Origin: Acidobacteriota bacterium
GTDB lineage: Bacteria > Acidobacteriota > Vicinamibacteria > Vicinamibacterales > UBA2999
Assembly (NCBI GenBank): GCA_020851835.1
Contig: JADZBZ010000380.1
Coordinates: forward strand, 1 to 5,757
Length of the DNA stretch: 5,757 bases
Direction of reading: 5' to 3'
Under the pieces are notes generated by a model. That model ran no database searches and was not told the DNA's origin. It saw only the letters and a program-made list of their open reading frames with translations. Both the position numbers and the translations under genes were made by a program. Shown piece by piece: positions 4,757 to 5,757 of this stretch (within the stretch, counting starts at the first letter, position 1; each line of letters opens with the position of its first letter).

Positions 4757-5757
4757 CCAGCGCGACCCTTCCCGCCATCAATGCACTCTTCGAGGCCATG
4801 TGCGCGATGGGCGCGTCGGACCTGCACCTTGCGGTCGGCGCGCCGCCCATCGTACGCAAGGACGGCCGCCTGCAGCCGATGGACCCGGCCGCGGGTCCGC
4901 TGGTCGCCGCCGATTTGGAGTCGCTCCTGCTGCCCATCATGCCCGAGCGGAACCGGACGGAGTACGGCCAGTGCCACGACACCGACTTCGCCTACGAGAT
5001 CGCGGGCCTCGCGCGCTTCCGGGCCAATGCCTTCTCCGATCGGCGGGGGCCCGGCGCGGTGTTCCGGGTGATTCCGACTCAGATCCTGACCGCCGAGCAG
5101 CTGGGACTCTCGACGCACATCCTCCAGCTGTGCCAGCTCAACAAGGGACTGGTGCTCGTGACCGGGCCGACCGGGTCGGGCAAGTCGACCACCCTGTCGG
5201 CAATGATCGACCACATCAACCGTACCCGGCACGATCACATCATCACGATCGAGGATCCAATCGAGTTCGTGCACGAGAACCGGCAGTGCCTCATCAACCA
5301 GCGCGAGGTGCGCACGCACACCGACTCGTTCAAGGCGGCGCTGCGTGCAGCCCTGCGCGAAGATCCCGATATCGTCCTGGTCGGCGAGCTCCGGGACCTG
5401 GAGACGGTGGCCATCGCGATCGAGACGGCCGAAACCGGCCACCTCGTGTTCGGAACGCTCCACACGACGACGGCCGCCTCCACCGTTGACCGGGTCATCG
5501 ATCAGTTTCCCGCGGACCGGCAGGCCCAGATCCGGATCATGCTGTCGGAGTCGCTCAGGGGCGTGATCGCCCAGACCCTGTGTCGCAAGACGGGCGGCGG
5601 CCGCGTGGCCGCGCTCGAGGTGCTCATCGCGACGACGGCGGTCAGCAACCTGATTCGCGAGGGCAAGACGTTTCAGATTCCGTCGATGATCCAGGTGGGC
5701 CGCGCCACGGGCATGGTGTCGCTCAATGACGCGCTGATGGAGCTGGTGACCAAGAAG
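4753..5757 (+). CDS. pilT: Type IV pilus retraction ATPase PilT (3' end beyond window)
   Basis: The first 335 residues of a PilT-family hexameric ATPase, the cytoplasmic motor that depolymerises type IV pili for twitching motility. Typical PilT proteins are about 340-380 residues, so little is missing. The N-terminal domain has ASDLHL (21-26) and GAPP (29-32). The ATPase core has Walker A GPTGSGKST (138-146), the Asp box IEDPIEF (166-172), NQREV (182-186), Walker B DPDIVLVGELRDLET (204-218) and the His box GHLVFGTLHT (229-238). The C-terminal part has GGGRVAALEVL (281-291) and AVSNLIREGK (296-305), then IPSMIQVGR (309-317). That last block is the PilT-specific AIRNLIRE motif, which separates PilT from PilU/PilB, but here Arg is replaced by Ser298. 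The start is the GTG overlapping the previous stop; GAGG (4742-4745) lies 7 bases upstream. An in-frame ATG at 4798 would cut the N-terminal helix. Confidence 0.94.
   Translation, partial: MTSATLPAINALFEAMCAMGASDLHLAVGAPPIVRKDGRLQPMDPAAGPLVAADLESLLLPIMPERNRTEYGQCHDTDFAYEIAGLARFRANAFSDRRGPGAVFRVIPTQILTAEQLGLSTHILQLCQLNKGLVLVTGPTGSGKSTTLSAMIDHINRTRHDHIITIEDPIEFVHENRQCLINQREVRTHTDSFKAALRAALREDPDIVLVGELRDLETVAIAIETAETGHLVFGTLHTTTAASTVDRVIDQFPADRQAQIRIMLSESLRGVIAQTLCRKTGGGRVAALEVLIATTAVSNLIREGKTFQIPSMIQVGRATGMVSLNDALMELVTKK

Noticed and set aside
4681..5463. Minus-strand open frame of 260 codons opposite pilT
   Set aside because: The plus strand carries all PilT motifs in order; the antisense frame has no family features.

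Overview
The window is about two thirds G+C. It carries four intact or edge-truncated genes, one small gene coupled to its neighbour, and one gene relic. The gene set suggests a Gram-negative environmental bacterium: a type IV pilus retraction ATPase, a secreted NHL/PAL-like beta-propeller, a peroxide-type Fur regulator and the remains of an outer-membrane barrel. The style fits Acidobacteriota (Vicinamibacteria-like), but that placement is an inference from gene content and base composition; no marker gene is present.

Layout from left to right. (1) 1-220, minus strand: the N-terminal 73 codons of a Fur-family regulator of the FurA/CatR/PerR type. A short A+T-rich patch (about 225-262) holds its likely promoter and a TTGAAT-G-ATTCAA palindrome placed for autoregulation. 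(2) 221-486: a gene-free stretch; beyond that promoter patch and a ribosome-binding site near 473-480, nothing convincing is seen. (3) 487-2670, plus strand: a 727-residue, cysteine-rich, multi-domain beta-type protein with no signal peptide and no assignable function, followed by a strong hairpin. (4) 2671-2972: an intergenic stretch with the post-gene hairpin, the collapsed relic of an outer-membrane barrel gene (signal-peptide end and C-terminal strand in different frames) and a perfect 11-1-11 G+C palindrome. (5) 2973-4115, minus strand: an exported six-bladed propeller protein related to peptidyl-alpha-hydroxyglycine alpha-amidating lyase. (6) 4116-4264: a divergent intergenic region with a candidate promoter for the propeller gene and interleaved inverted repeats. 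(7) 4265-4756 and 4753 to the window end, plus strand: a two-gene unit in which a 163-residue, internally duplicated protein overlaps by GTGA the start of a PilT-type ATPase.

The genes do not form one pathway. The only clear functional unit is the 163-residue protein plus PilT, translationally coupled and presumably concerned with pilus retraction. The Fur-type gene probably belongs to an oxidative-stress locus lying left of the window. I found no CRISPR array, transposon, RNA gene or clear new multi-gene system. The most open items are the large unassigned cysteine-rich protein and the small duplicated partner of PilT.
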